Positions 25,966 to 35,294 of a stretch of 64,000 nt of DNA are shown piece after piece. The translations under genes were made by a program, and so were the position numbers. This DNA comes from JANYLB01 sp963837715 (GTDB lineage Bacteria; Actinomycetota; Acidimicrobiia; IMCC26256; JANYLB01). The stretch spans positions 1 to 64,000 of the forward strand of contig CAWIOF010000001.1 of NCBI GenBank assembly GCA_963837715.1, given 5' to 3'. The stretch's first letter is position 1, and every line of letters begins with the position of its first letter. The notes beneath the pieces are model-generated. The model saw only the letters and a list, made by a program, of their open reading frames with translations. It did no database searches and was not told the origin of the DNA.

Positions 25966-27060
25966 ATGAGCAATGAACCCGACGACTCCGGCCCCACCCC
26001 CGTTGGCCTCTCCCTCGACGACTTCGGTGGCCTCCTGCACTGGCCCAACCTGCAGGAGTGGATCGCGGCGCAGCCCGACCTCCCCGGTTCCGGGCCGGTG
26101 ACCGCGGTCGAGAAGCTCACCGGCGGATCGCAGAACAACATCTTCCTGCTCACCCGGGGCGGCGAGCAGATGGTGCTGCGCCGCCCGCCCGAGCACCTGC
26201 GCAAGAACAGCAACGACACGATGCTGCGCGAGGCGAGGGTCCTCGGCGCGCTGCGGGGCAGCGATGTGCCGCACCCCGAGTTCTACGGCGTGTGTGCCGA
26301 CACCGACGTGATCGGCACGACGTTCTACCTGATGGAACCGATCGACGGCTTCACGCCGATGGGCGACCTGCCGGGCCGGTACGGCACCGACGCGTCGTGG
26401 CGCCAGGCGATCGGCTACGAGATGGTCGACGGCGCCGCCCGCCTCGGCGCGATCGATCCCGAAGCAGTCGGCCTCGGCGACTTCGGCAAGCCCGAGAACT
26501 GGATCGAGCGTCAGGTGAGCCGGTGGCGGGCCCAGCTCGACGGCTACGCGCAGTTCGAGAACTACGGCGTCTCCGACATCCCGAACGTCGACCGCGTCGG
26601 CGCGTGGCTCGACGCCAACCGCCCGGCCGAGGCGAAGATGGGCATCATCCACGGCGACTACCAGTTCGCCAACGTGATGGTCGCGCCGAACGAGCCGAAG
26701 CTCGCCGCGATCGTCGACTGGGAGCTGTCGACGCTCGGCGACCCGCTCCTCGATCTCGGCTGGGTGCTCACCTCGTGGATCGAGCCCGGTGATCCCCCCG
26801 GCAAGCTGCCGATGTTCCAGCCGTGGGAGGGCATGCAGTCACGCGCCGATCTGGTCGCGCGCTACGCCGAGACGAGCGGACGAGACGTCTCCGACATGCC
26901 CTGGTTCTTCGTGATGGCCTGTTACAAGCTCGGGATCCTGCTCGAGGGCACCTACGCACGCGCCGGTGCCGGCCAGGCCGACCCCGCGATGGGCGACATC
27001 TTCCACGGCATGACACTCTGGCTCTTCGCCCGCGCCAACCAGTCGATCGACGAGACCTGA
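25966..27060 (+). CDS. APH-like phosphotransferase (ACAD10/11 kinase type)
   Basis: A 364-residue protein of the aminoglycoside-phosphotransferase/kinase fold: KLTGGSQNNIFLLTRGG (nucleotide loop), MVLRRPP (lysine-containing strand), the catalytic IIHGDYQFANVMV and the metal-binding IVDWELSTLGDPLLDLGW. In actinobacteria this family is found beside acyl-CoA dehydrogenases; the related N-terminal domain of ACAD10/11 phosphorylates 4-hydroxyacyl-CoAs. That substrate is inferred here. The frame is open far upstream, but ATG 25966 is the first start before the conserved part. It is divergent from the nitroreductase-dehydrogenase operon. Confidence 0.85.
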   Translation: MSNEPDDSGPTPVGLSLDDFGGLLHWPNLQEWIAAQPDLPGSGPVTAVEKLTGGSQNNIFLLTRGGEQMVLRRPPEHLRKNSNDTMLREARVLGALRGSDVPHPEFYGVCADTDVIGTTFYLMEPIDGFTPMGDLPGRYGTDASWRQAIGYEMVDGAARLGAIDPEAVGLGDFGKPENWIERQVSRWRAQLDGYAQFENYGVSDIPNVDRVGAWLDANRPAEAKMGIIHGDYQFANVMVAPNEPKLAAIVDWELSTLGDPLLDLGWVLTSWIEPGDPPGKLPMFQPWEGMQSRADLVARYAETSGRDVSDMPWFFVMACYKLGILLEGTYARAGAGQADPAMGDIFHGMTLWLFARANQSIDET

Positions 27061-27085
27061 GCGCGACCCCAGCCGAGGAGACACG

Positions 27086-27904
27086 ATGCAGTTCGGACTC
27101 GACGTCGCGCAGCAGCGCATGCCCTGGAGCGAGGTCGCCGATCGCGCCCGCTTCGCCGACGAGCTCGGCTTCGACGGCATCTGGGGCTTCGACCACTTCC
27201 AACCCATGTACGGCGACGGCCCCGGCGAGTGCTTCGAGGGCAACACCACCCTCGCCGCGTGGAGCGGGATCACCGAACGGGTCCGGCTCGGCCTGCTCGT
27301 CACCGGCATGACGTACCGACACCCCGCGGTGTTCGCAGCCGAGGCGATCACGATCGACCACGCGTCGGGCGGGCGCCTCGAGCTCGCCTACGGCGCCGCC
27401 TGGTTCGACAAGGAGCACACCGAGCTCGGCATCCCGTTCCCGGCGCTGAAGGATCGCATCGACGCGTTCGAGGAAGCCGTGCAGATCGTGCGCGGGCTCC
27501 TCACCACCGACCACTTCACCTTCGAGGGCGCACACTTCTCGGTCCACGACGCCACGTTGCTCCCGCGCCCGGTGCAGCAACCGCACCCACCGATCTGGAT
27601 CGGGGCGTCGGGCGAGCAGCGCATGATGCCCATCGCGGCGAAGTACGCCGACGTGTGGCACTGCTTCGGTGGCCCGAAGGTGCTCGTGCCGAAGTCGGAG
27701 CGGTTCAGCGCCATGGCCGAAGCCGCCGGGCGTGATCCGGCGAGCATCCGGCGCGCGTCGTCTCTCTCGCTCGAAGACGACCTCGACACCATCGCCCGGA
27801 AGGCCGACGCGTGGGAGCAGGCCGGCTTCACGTACCTCGTGGGCGGATGGCCTCCGGGCGGACGCGCCACCGTGGAGGCATTCGCGAACCGCTTCCTCGC
27901 CTGA
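27086..27904 (+). CDS. LLM-class F420-dependent oxidoreductase
   Basis: A 272-residue luciferase-like monooxygenase/reductase. It begins QFGLDVAQQRMPWSEVADRA, contains WGFDHFQPMYGD, LGLLVTGMTYRHPAV, SGGRLELAYGAAWFDKEH and HPPIWIGASGEQRMM, all typical for the F420 branch (TIM barrel). Substrate unknown. It follows the phosphotransferase by 25 bp on the same strand, with GAGGAG before the ATG, so the two are probably co-transcribed. Confidence 0.9.
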   Translation: MQFGLDVAQQRMPWSEVADRARFADELGFDGIWGFDHFQPMYGDGPGECFEGNTTLAAWSGITERVRLGLLVTGMTYRHPAVFAAEAITIDHASGGRLELAYGAAWFDKEHTELGIPFPALKDRIDAFEEAVQIVRGLLTTDHFTFEGAHFSVHDATLLPRPVQQPHPPIWIGASGEQRMMPIAAKYADVWHCFGGPKVLVPKSERFSAMAEAAGRDPASIRRASSLSLEDDLDTIARKADAWEQAGFTYLVGGWPPGGRATVEAFANRFLA

Positions 27905-27925
27905 CGAGCCCCTCGAGACGCTGCG

Positions 27926-28453
27926 CTAGCAGGAGCCGTTCCGACCGAAGTCCTGGGTCCAGTACCGGGTGCCGTTGGTGGCGGAGAAGTAGCCGGATCC
28001 CATGTGGGTGAACACGGGGTTCAGGATGTTGGCGCGGTGGCCGGCCGAGTTCATCCACGCGGTCAGCACGGCGGCCTCGGAGTCGTAGCCGGCGGCGATG
28101 TTCTCGCCGAGGTTCGTCCAGCCCAGGTATCCGGCCCGCTCCACGCGGATCCGCGTGTCGGAGCCGAAGAGGCCGACGTGCGTCATCGTGTTGCGGAAGC
28201 CCTGGTCGACGGAGTGGTCGGTGGCGGCCCGCCCGAGACTGGGGCACCAGACGAGCGGCGGCGCACCGGCGTTCCACCGTTGCGCGTTCACCTGGGCGAG
28301 CAGCGACGCTTCGTGCGGGAGCGGAGCGCCCACAGCAGCCGCCGGGGGCGGCGGAGCCGGCGCGGGCGCCGGGGCGGCACAGCCGAGTGCCGCGATCGAG
28401 AGCACGCCGAGAACCACGAGCAGGAACACCGGTCGGCGGAGCAGGCGAGGCAT
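27926..28453 (-). CDS. CAP/SCP-domain lipoprotein
   Basis: A 175-residue exported protein. A hydrophobic signal (VFLLVVLGVLSIAALGC) ends in a lipobox (ALGC), followed by a proline-alanine linker and a CAP (SCP/PR1-like) domain with ATDHSVDQGF, MTHVGLF, GENIAAGY, WMNSAGHRANILNP and the tail YWTQDFG. Function of bacterial CAP proteins is poorly known. AAGGA lies ahead of ATG 28453; the frame is open upstream but lacks other good starts. The 245 bases upstream (28454-28698) contain no gene. Confidence 0.88.
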   Translation of the reverse strand: MPRLLRRPVFLLVVLGVLSIAALGCAAPAPAPAPPPPAAAVGAPLPHEASLLAQVNAQRWNAGAPPLVWCPSLGRAATDHSVDQGFRNTMTHVGLFGSDTRIRVERAGYLGWTNLGENIAAGYDSEAAVLTAWMNSAGHRANILNPVFTHMGSGYFSATNGTRYWTQDFGRNGSC

Positions 28454-28698
28454 GAGCGCGTCCTTGCGATTCGGGGGGAAGACATCCGGGTCTCGGTCGA
28501 AGCTAGCAACCCCTCCGGCTTCGACCCCGGTGAACATCGGATCTGCACGCCGCGTTCTTGAGCGAACCCCGCGGAACGGCCAGGTCGGACACACTCCCCG
28601 TGATCACTTCTCGCGCACCGTGCGAATTGTGTCGCCCAGTGAAGTCCGTTCTGCCCGGATTCTCCTGAGCCGCACGGCCCATTCGTTCGCCGACCGAC

Positions 28699-30295
28699 CT
28701 ACCCGCGGCCGAAGAACGTGCGAGCCGAGTGCGTTCCCCGCGCGAGCCAGGCCCGCGCTTCGTGGGGGTGCATCCGCGCGTCGACGTTCTCGTTCCGCTC
28801 GACCCGGAGCTGACGACGCAACAGGTGCTGCATCTGGCGCACGGTCTCACGCGCTCCGGGATCGGTCCGGGCCCGCGCGATCTCCGACTCGATGGTGCGC
28901 GCGTGTTCGTCGCGTCGACGGCGGACCGCGCCGCGCGTCGCGTCGGCGAGCGCGCGCCACGGTTCCGGCGCTCGTTCGATCTGTGCGCGCAGCGCTGGCC
29001 ACGAGCGGCGAGTCGGCGTCGGGTCCGTCGGCGTGGTCGACGGTGCCCGTGATGGCGCCGGGATCTTCGGCCTGGTCGCCGAGGTGCACGAGCGCCACAT
29101 CGAGGGTGTCGTCGACGACGAGCACCGCGCCACCGGTTCCGGCCCGGACTGCGGGACTGTCGACGACCCATCCCCCCGAGTTGTAGACGCGCACGATGCC
29201 CGGGAAGCGCGACGAGCTGACGCACGACGCGAACGGCTTGTGGGTGTGCCCGTAGAGGAACACGAGGTCGTCGGGGAACGACCGGTCGGTGCCGGCGAGG
29301 CCGGCCTCGAGGTTCTTCGCGAGCGGACCTTCGATGAAGGCCATCACGCCGGTCGCCGCGTCGGCGGCGTCGGGGGCGTTGGCGCGCAGTTCGTCTTCCT
29401 TCACCCCGTCGAGCAGCTTGAGGGCCACGATCCCGGCCACGGCCCGGCGCAGGTGTCGGATCACCTTCGGTCCCGAGTGGCCCTGCGCCGACGCCGCGAG
29501 CTTGCTCGCGAGCAACGCGCGTCCCCGGTCGGTGTTGAGGAGGTCGTAGGAGCGGCGGATGCTCTCACCGACCGCACCCTCCCGCCCGAGGCTCGACCAC
29601 ACGAAGTCGATCCAGGCGCCGTTGTCGCGCTCGAGGTCCCACGGGCCGAGGTCGTCGGCCGGCGCGCCGAACACGCTGTGGGCGAGGCGCGTCATCGCCA
29701 CGTAGATGCCCTCGGTGAAGTGCCCGTGGTGCAGCGTGAGCATCCGGTTCCCGAGACCGGTCGCCGCGCTCGGCGACGCGATCACCACCTCGATGTGCGG
29801 ATGCGTCGGGTTGCGGTGCCGCAGCACCCGGGTGAGCAGGTCCGACGGGATCGGGCTCCCGTCGGGGTCGAGCGCCCCGAAGATCGGGGTGACCGGCCGC
29901 GCAACCGGCATCGGCGCGTCGTCGGCGACGAGTTCGACCTCGCGCGCTTCGATCTCGTCGCGCGACATGCGCCACACGTCGTGGTCGTGGTTTCCCGGGA
30001 GGAACACGATGCGCGGGGCCACCAGCGCGGTGCCGCCGGGCGGGAACAACCGCTTCACGAACTGGTCGAACACGTCGAGCGCGACGTGCGTCGGCGCCAT
30101 GGCGAGTTCGAGGGCGTCGCCGTTGAACACGACCGTCGGCCGGGTGTCGGATGCTGCGGCGATCTGGTTCATCACCGCGGTGACGCCGTCCATGACGGCG
30201 TTGCCGACGAGCCGTCCGTGTTCGTCCCGGTCGGTCAGGACACTGTGCGGCTCGCCGAAGTGCAGATCCGAGACGACGAGGAAGCTGACGGCGAT
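28699..30295 (-). CDS. Metallophosphoesterase (one frameshift, start unclear)
   Basis: A calcineurin-like phosphoesterase. Metal-binding motifs are SFLVVSDLHFGEP (D-x-H), VVFNGDALELA (GD), FLPGNHDHDVW (GNHD) and FLYGHTHKPFAS (GH-x-H). The first in-frame ATG at 30193 would lose the essential D-x-H, so the protein must begin further up, but no ATG, GTG or TTG occurs in frame there; I give the ATC at 30295 as a provisional end. Near 29,000 the frame shifts by one base, and the C-terminus continues as LRAQIERAPEPWRALADATR to TAG 28699. It lies just after the DUF4230 gene on the same strand. Confidence 0.75.
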
Positions 30296-30303
30296 GCCCG
30301 AGG

Positions 30304-31038
30304 CTACGCCGCGGTACCGGCCTTCGCGTCGACGTCGGCCTTGGTGTCGAGGTCGGCATACCGAACCGTCACGTCGTCGTAGCCGAGGCCACCCAGGAGG
30401 CGCTCGAGCATCTTCGTCGTGTTGCGTTCGGCGCGCGCTTCGACCCCGCTGTCGCCGGCTGCCCGGTTCATCTTCTGGACTGCCAGCCGGTACAGGGGCT
30501 GTTCGCTCGTCGGGCTGTCGGTGAACACCGCGCCGACCCGGTCGGCGATGCCCCGGTCCCGCGTCGCGACGTGGCTCTGGTTCGGGTCCACCACAGCTTG
30601 GAGGGTCCGGGCGTGGGGGAGCGTCACCACGACGCGCTCACCGCCGTCGCTCTGCACGACCCGGCTGGCGTCGATGTCGTCGAAGTCGACGACGGCGTCG
30701 ACGCTGCCGACCGCGAGGAAGACCGTGCGTTCACCGGCGACGAACGTCGGGATGAAGCGGTGCCGCTTCTCGAGGTCGACGTTCACCTCGAAGTTCGCCG
30801 ACGCGCCGCGGTAGCTCGACAACGACTCGAGGCGCTTGAGCACCGTCGGTGGCGTGCGGTCGATCGTCTGGGCGACGAACGGGTTGCCGATGTTCAACAG
30901 CCCGGTGAGCAGCCCGAGCACCACGACCATTCCCGCGGCGAGCGCGATGGCGACGATGCCGAGGATCACGCCACCGAGGCCGGGCCCGCGACGACGGGCG
31001 AGCTGACGGGGAGACGCTTCTCGCAACATGACGGCCAT
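30304..31038 (-). CDS. DUF4230 membrane protein
   Basis: A 244-residue protein with one membrane helix near the N-terminus (GGVILGIVAIALAAGMVVVLGL) and a DUF4230-type domain outside: LSSYRGASANFEVNVDLEK, FVAGERTVFLAVGSVDAVVD and VTLPHARTLQAVVDPNQS. The function of DUF4230 is unknown. ATG 31038 or ATG 31029 may start it; AGGAGGG lies 13 bases before the first. The metallophosphoesterase follows almost directly. Confidence 0.8.
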   Translation of the reverse strand: MAVMLREASPRQLARRRGPGLGGVILGIVAIALAAGMVVVLGLLTGLLNIGNPFVAQTIDRTPPTVLKRLESLSSYRGASANFEVNVDLEKRHRFIPTFVAGERTVFLAVGSVDAVVDFDDIDASRVVQSDGGERVVVTLPHARTLQAVVDPNQSHVATRDRGIADRVGAVFTDSPTSEQPLYRLAVQKMNRAAGDSGVEARAERNTTKMLERLLGGLGYDDVTVRYADLDTKADVDAKAGTAA

Positions 31039-31133
31039 GGGATCCGGGTGCCCTCCTGAGCAGGCGACGACCGGCCCCCGATCGGAGGCCGGCCACCTCT
31101 CCACAACGACAGCGGAGCCGACGCGGTTCCCGG

Positions 31134-31177
31134 GAAGCCCGCGAGAAGCCCGCGAGAAGCCCGCGAGAAGCCCGCGA
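31134..31177. repeat. 11-bp tandem repeat, four copies
   Basis: Four perfect copies of GAAGCCCGCGA in the region between the divergent DUF4230 and sugar dehydrogenase genes. The unit is not a multiple of three and lies outside both genes. Confidence 0.85.
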
Positions 31178-31228
31178 GACCCCCGAATCGGTGCGGATCC
31201 GGGCGATTCTTCAGGTCCCGGGCCCTCG

Positions 31229-32473
31229 ATGCCGATCCACGGGAGGATGGTCACCCAGGCGAGGGTTCCGACGGCGCGGCACCCGAAGCGGTGGGTGGCG
31301 TTGGCCGCCGCCCTCGCGGTGGCCGTCGGGGCGGGGATCCTCACCGAGGCCGGGTCCCCGGATGCCGGAGCGGTCATCGACACACCCGCGGTGACCGTCG
31401 ACCCCGCCTTCCTCACCGGCGTCGACCATCCCTGGGACGTCGGCTTCCTGCCCGACGGCACCATGTTCGTGACCGAGCGACCCGGGCGCCTGAAGGTGCG
31501 CATGCCGAACGGCACCGTCAACACCATCGCCGCGCCGTCCGACATCGCCGTGGGCGGTGAGGGCGGGATGCTCGGACTGGCCGTCGATCCCCAGTTCGCG
31601 ACGAACCGTTCCGTCTACACCTGCATGTCGTCGACGATCGGCGGCCCCGACAACCGCGTCGTGCGCTGGACCGTGAACCCGACCTTCACCGGAACGACCG
31701 CTCGGATGGACATCGTCACCGGGCTGTCGTACGCGAACGGGGGTCGCCACTCCGGTTGCCGTCCGCGCTTCGGACCCGACGACGCACTCTGGATCGGAAC
31801 CGGCGACTCCGCGGTCGGGACGAACCCGCAGTCGCTCACGTCGCTCGGGGGCAAGGTGCTGCGGGTCGACCGCAACGGTGCGGCCGCGCCCGGCAACACG
31901 GGGTTGCCGGGCGGCGCCGACCCGCGCGTGCACGACTACGGCCACCGCAACATGCAGGGCATCGCGTTCCGGCCGGGTACGGGCGCGGCCTACGGGGTCG
32001 AGCACGGCACCGGTCGCGACGACGAGGTGAACCTCCTCGTGGCCGGAGGGAACTACGGGTGGGACCCCGTTCCCGGCTACGACGAGAGCCGTCCGATGAC
32101 CGACTTCGCGAAGTTCCCGACCGCGAAGGGTGCGGTGTGGAGCTCGGGCGACCCGACCATCGCGCCGTCGGGCGCGACCTTCCTCACCGGCTCGCAGTGG
32201 CGAGGGTGGAACGGTGCATTGGCGATGGCGGTGCTCAAGAACACCGAGTTGCGGCTGCTGTTCCTCGACGGCCCGGGCACCACGGTCACGGCCTGGGCGG
32301 TCCCCCCGCAGCTCGATCTGGGCGTCCGGCTGCGCAGCGCGGTGCAGGGTCCCGACGGGAACCTCTACCTCGCCACCGATGCCACGGCCGGCGCGGTGTG
32401 GAAGGTGACGCCGAGCGCCCCTCCGGCCCGCGCCCACCGGGTCCGACGGGTCCGCACCATGACAGGACCGTGA
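31229..32473 (+). CDS. Exported PQQ-type glucose/sorbosone dehydrogenase
   Basis: A 414-residue six-bladed beta-propeller of the GSDH family. An N-terminal hydrophobic segment (WVALAAALAVAVGAGILTEA) should export it. Propeller motifs include DHPWDVGFLPDGTMFVTERP, GGEGGMLGLAVDP, GNTGLPGGADPRVHDYGHRN and YGVEHGTGRDDEVN. Family members oxidise aldoses with pyrroloquinoline quinone outside the cytoplasm; the substrate is unknown and no PQQ synthesis gene is nearby. ATG 31229 is used; ATG 31247 is an alternative. Confidence 0.85.
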   Translation: MPIHGRMVTQARVPTARHPKRWVALAAALAVAVGAGILTEAGSPDAGAVIDTPAVTVDPAFLTGVDHPWDVGFLPDGTMFVTERPGRLKVRMPNGTVNTIAAPSDIAVGGEGGMLGLAVDPQFATNRSVYTCMSSTIGGPDNRVVRWTVNPTFTGTTARMDIVTGLSYANGGRHSGCRPRFGPDDALWIGTGDSAVGTNPQSLTSLGGKVLRVDRNGAAAPGNTGLPGGADPRVHDYGHRNMQGIAFRPGTGAAYGVEHGTGRDDEVNLLVAGGNYGWDPVPGYDESRPMTDFAKFPTAKGAVWSSGDPTIAPSGATFLTGSQWRGWNGALAMAVLKNTELRLLFLDGPGTTVTAWAVPPQLDLGVRLRSAVQGPDGNLYLATDATAGAVWKVTPSAPPARAHRVRRVRTMTGP

Positions 32474-32474
32474 G

Positions 32475-34838
32475 TCAGTTGGCGCGCCACACGACGTCGA
32501 CCCAGTAGTTCGCGTCGAGGAAGCTCTGGCTCGGGAACGTGTTGCTCGGCCCGTAGCCGAACACGCCGTTCAGCCCGTCGACGCCACTCTGGAGCGCGTG
32601 GAGCGAGCCGTTGTCTGCGCCGCTCGCGCTGAAGTACCCGATGTCGACCGCGTAGCGGCCCTTGGGCGTGTGGTACCCGACCACGTAGGTGGTGTTCGCA
32701 CTCACGGCCACTGGCGACGAGAAGTTCACCTGCTGCCACCCGGAGCTCGTCTCACCGACGAAGTTGGCGGTGGCGAGCAGCGTGCCGCCGCTGGTCCAGA
32801 GGTTGGCGACGTGCGTGCCCCCGCTCGACGCACCCTTGTAGAAGCGCACGCCGGTCACGACACCGGCGGTGTCGGTGCGGAACTTCAGGCCGAGTTGCAC
32901 GCTGCCCAGGTCGGTGGTGGTGGGGACCGCCGGTGTGGCGCTCGCCGACCAGATGCTGCTGCACGCGCAGCCGGTGGCGGCGTTCACGGTGAGCGACGAC
33001 GGTGACGACTGGACGTTCGCGCTGTCGTCGATCGCGCGCACCAGGATCGTGGCCGGGCCGGGTGCCGACGGGGTGAAGGGATAGAACCAGTTCGTGCGGC
33101 CCGAGGCCGGATGCCAGGTGGCGCCGGCGTCGGTCGACACCTCGACCCCTGCGACGGCGCCCCCGACGTCGCTCGCGGTGCCCACCAACACGACGAGTGA
33201 GCCGACGGTTGCCGCACTGCCGTTCGCGGGCGTCACGATCGTGGCCACCGGTCCGGTCGTGTCGGTCGACTTCGTGGCCGCGGTGAGGCCGGCCATCAGG
33301 CTGGTGGCCTGCGCGCCGAGGTCGGCGAGCACGTTGACGGTCGCCTGCTGCATCCGCACGTCGGGGGTCGAGCCGCCCTGGTCGTTCTCGGTGTCGAGTC
33401 CCCAGGCCCACTGCACCGTCCCCGCACCGAACACCAGTGCGCCGCTCGCGGCGCGATGCATCGTGAGGTGGTGCGTCGCGGTGCCGTTGCCGTACTGCGA
33501 TCCGTAGTCGAGCAGGTACTTGCCGTCGGTGATGTTCACGGTGGTGCTCGACAGGTTGAACGAACCCGGCGGTCGGGCGGGGTCGTCGGGCGCTTCGTCC
33601 CACTCGAAGCCGAGCGTCGCGGGCGCGAGCGTGGCCACACCGTTCGGCGGGAGCGTGGCGATGCTGGTGTTGCGCCAGAACCGCATCTTCCCGTCGCCCG
33701 ACGGGACCTTGATCGCGTCGGCCCGCACGCCGTTCACGGTGAAGATCGTGCCCGTCAACGCGTTCTCGGGCTGGTTGCCGTCGGCGGGGGGACTGAACCG
33801 CGGGTCGCGCCACGTTCCCGTCCACTCCGGACTCGGGTCGATCTTCGCCCCGGCGTGCGTCTCCTTGTACGACACGAGCGTGCGCAGCGGGGTCGACGAC
33901 GCGTCGATGCTCGGTTCCCAGCGCGTCTTCCAGAACGCCTCGCCGCCCGAGAAGAACGCGAGGTTCACGCCGGCGTCGCGCGCGGTCTCGACGTTCTCGC
34001 GTTGGTGCTTCGACCAGTACTCGTCGTGCCCGTTCGACAGGTAGACCTTGTGCCGGAGCATCTCCGGTCCGGAGCGCTCGGCGTCGAGTCCGCTGAAGTA
34101 GCTGACGTCGTAGCCGTTGCGTTCGAGGAAGCGCACCATCGGGTACTGGTCGGAGAAGAACGACGTGTAGCGGTTCTCGGCCCGGTGGGTGAAGGGGCGG
34201 TTGTAGCTGACCTTGTAGGCGCGACCGACGGGTGCCCCCGCGTAGAGGCTGTTGCCTCCGAACTCGTTGTACGCCTGCCAGGTGGTGTCGTTCGTCTGGA
34301 ACAGGACCTGCGCGGCGCGTTCGTCGTCGCGCACGACGAAGAACACGTGGCTCGCGCCACCGGTGTCGGGCCGGGTCAGTCGGGCCACGTACACACCGGA
34401 GACCGCGGTCGTCGGTGGGGTCCACGATGCCGACACACCCCAGTTCCCGCAGTCGACCAGACCGGTGACGCCGTCGCTGAGGCACGCGGGCTGCGCCTGC
34501 GGCAGCGTCGCGCTGGGGGTGACCGACGCGACCTTGCGGGCGCCGTTGCCCTGGTACCAACCCATCCGGTAGATGTCGATCGTGTACGCGCTCGCGGTGG
34601 TCGACACCTTGAACGACACCGGTTGCCCGTGGTTCACGCTGAACTCGGTGGTGAACCCGACGATGGTCGGATCACCCGATCCGACCACGTCCCACTGGGA
34701 GGCGGGGTTGCCGGGCAGGCTGTTCTCGCACGCGATCTTGCTGATGTTCTGTCCGCACGGACTCGGCGATCCCGGCACGCACGCGGGCAGCACGAAGAGC
34801 ACTACCGCAACGGCTGCGAGTACGACGATCCGGCGCAC
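32475..34838 (-). CDS. Large lipoprotein: dimethylformamidase-like, Ig-like, DUF4082
   Basis: A 787-residue exported lipoprotein (signal VVLAAVAVVLFVLPAC, lipobox LPAC). Residues 60-500 resemble the large subunit of N,N-dimethylformamidase: DIYRMGWYQGNGARKV, YNEFGGNSLYAG, YKVSYNRPF, YLSNGHDEYWSKHQRENVE and FFSGGEAFWKTRWEP. Residues 520-620 form an Ig-like domain (PVATIVTPANGSAATVGSLV). The C-terminal 150 residues are a DUF4082 beta-sandwich (TGVRFYKGASSGGTHVANLW). Amide hydrolysis has not been shown for such fusions; a polysaccharide or polymer substrate is equally possible. The start is GTG 34838, close behind GGGAGG. Confidence 0.8.
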   Translation of the reverse strand: MRRIVVLAAVAVVLFVLPACVPGSPSPCGQNISKIACENSLPGNPASQWDVVGSGDPTIVGFTTEFSVNHGQPVSFKVSTTASAYTIDIYRMGWYQGNGARKVASVTPSATLPQAQPACLSDGVTGLVDCGNWGVSASWTPPTTAVSGVYVARLTRPDTGGASHVFFVVRDDERAAQVLFQTNDTTWQAYNEFGGNSLYAGAPVGRAYKVSYNRPFTHRAENRYTSFFSDQYPMVRFLERNGYDVSYFSGLDAERSGPEMLRHKVYLSNGHDEYWSKHQRENVETARDAGVNLAFFSGGEAFWKTRWEPSIDASSTPLRTLVSYKETHAGAKIDPSPEWTGTWRDPRFSPPADGNQPENALTGTIFTVNGVRADAIKVPSGDGKMRFWRNTSIATLPPNGVATLAPATLGFEWDEAPDDPARPPGSFNLSSTTVNITDGKYLLDYGSQYGNGTATHHLTMHRAASGALVFGAGTVQWAWGLDTENDQGGSTPDVRMQQATVNVLADLGAQATSLMAGLTAATKSTDTTGPVATIVTPANGSAATVGSLVVLVGTASDVGGAVAGVEVSTDAGATWHPASGRTNWFYPFTPSAPGPATILVRAIDDSANVQSSPSSLTVNAATGCACSSIWSASATPAVPTTTDLGSVQLGLKFRTDTAGVVTGVRFYKGASSGGTHVANLWTSGGTLLATANFVGETSSGWQQVNFSSPVAVSANTTYVVGYHTPKGRYAVDIGYFSASGADNGSLHALQSGVDGLNGVFGYGPSNTFPSQSFLDANYWVDVVWRAN

Positions 34839-34856
34839 GTCCTCCCGACTCGTTCG

Positions 34857-35135
34857 CTAGTCGGTGACGCAGGTGGGGCAGGGCGGGCGGCCGGCTTCGA
34901 TGACCTCGGCCACGCTCACCGTGCGGACGACGGCGACCTTGCCACTGTCCTCCAGCAACTTGGCCTGGTTCTTCACGAGGATCTTGCAGTCGCGGCTCGC
35001 GTGGTAGGCCCTGCGACCTGCGGTGGTGAACACCGGCGGTCGAGCGTCGGGCCGCTCCATCTTGCAGATCGAGCAGGTCCCGGCTGCGAGATCGTGGCGA
35101 CAGTTCTCGGCTTCGGGTTCACTGATCGTTGTCAT
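34857..35135 (-). CDS. Small cysteine-rich protein, unknown function
   Basis: A 92-residue protein that I do not recognise. Two cysteine pairs could bind zinc: CRHDLAAGTCSIC near the N-terminus and CPTC near the C-terminus. Between them lies AYHASRDCKILVKNQAKLLE. The ORF is open to 35228, but a TAAGAT box seven bases before ATG 35135 favours this start. It lies 18 bp upstream of the large lipoprotein gene and could share its transcript. Confidence 0.65.
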   Translation of the reverse strand: MTTISEPEAENCRHDLAAGTCSICKMERPDARPPVFTTAGRRAYHASRDCKILVKNQAKLLEDSGKVAVVRTVSVAEVIEAGRPPCPTCVTD

Positions 35136-35142
35136 CACGTTC

Positions 35143-35148
35143 ATCTTA
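35143..35148 (-). promoter_or_regulatory. -10 box, leaderless start of small Cys-rich gene
   Basis: TAAGAT on the minus strand lies seven bases before ATG 35135. Confidence 0.5.
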
Positions 35149-35294
35149 CCGGACGCTGTCCAATGGTCCGCAGGCGCCCCGGCCGTTCTCAGACATCCGG
35201 GGCATCCCCCGTCGTCCCTCGACGGCACAATGCGGACATGCCGAGCCGCCCGCTCGGCCGAATCGGCCGAATCAGCCGAATCAGTGGCTGTCGC

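Noticed and set aside
28454..28698. A cyclic-di-AMP or other riboswitch before the CAP-domain lipoprotein
   Set aside because: The 245-base region is long enough, but I could not find the conserved ydaO-type core or a convincing set of paired helices.
28892..30382. A 496-residue plus-strand open frame opposite the metallophosphoesterase
   Set aside because: No domain or signal is seen, while the minus strand has four metal-binding motifs in the right order.
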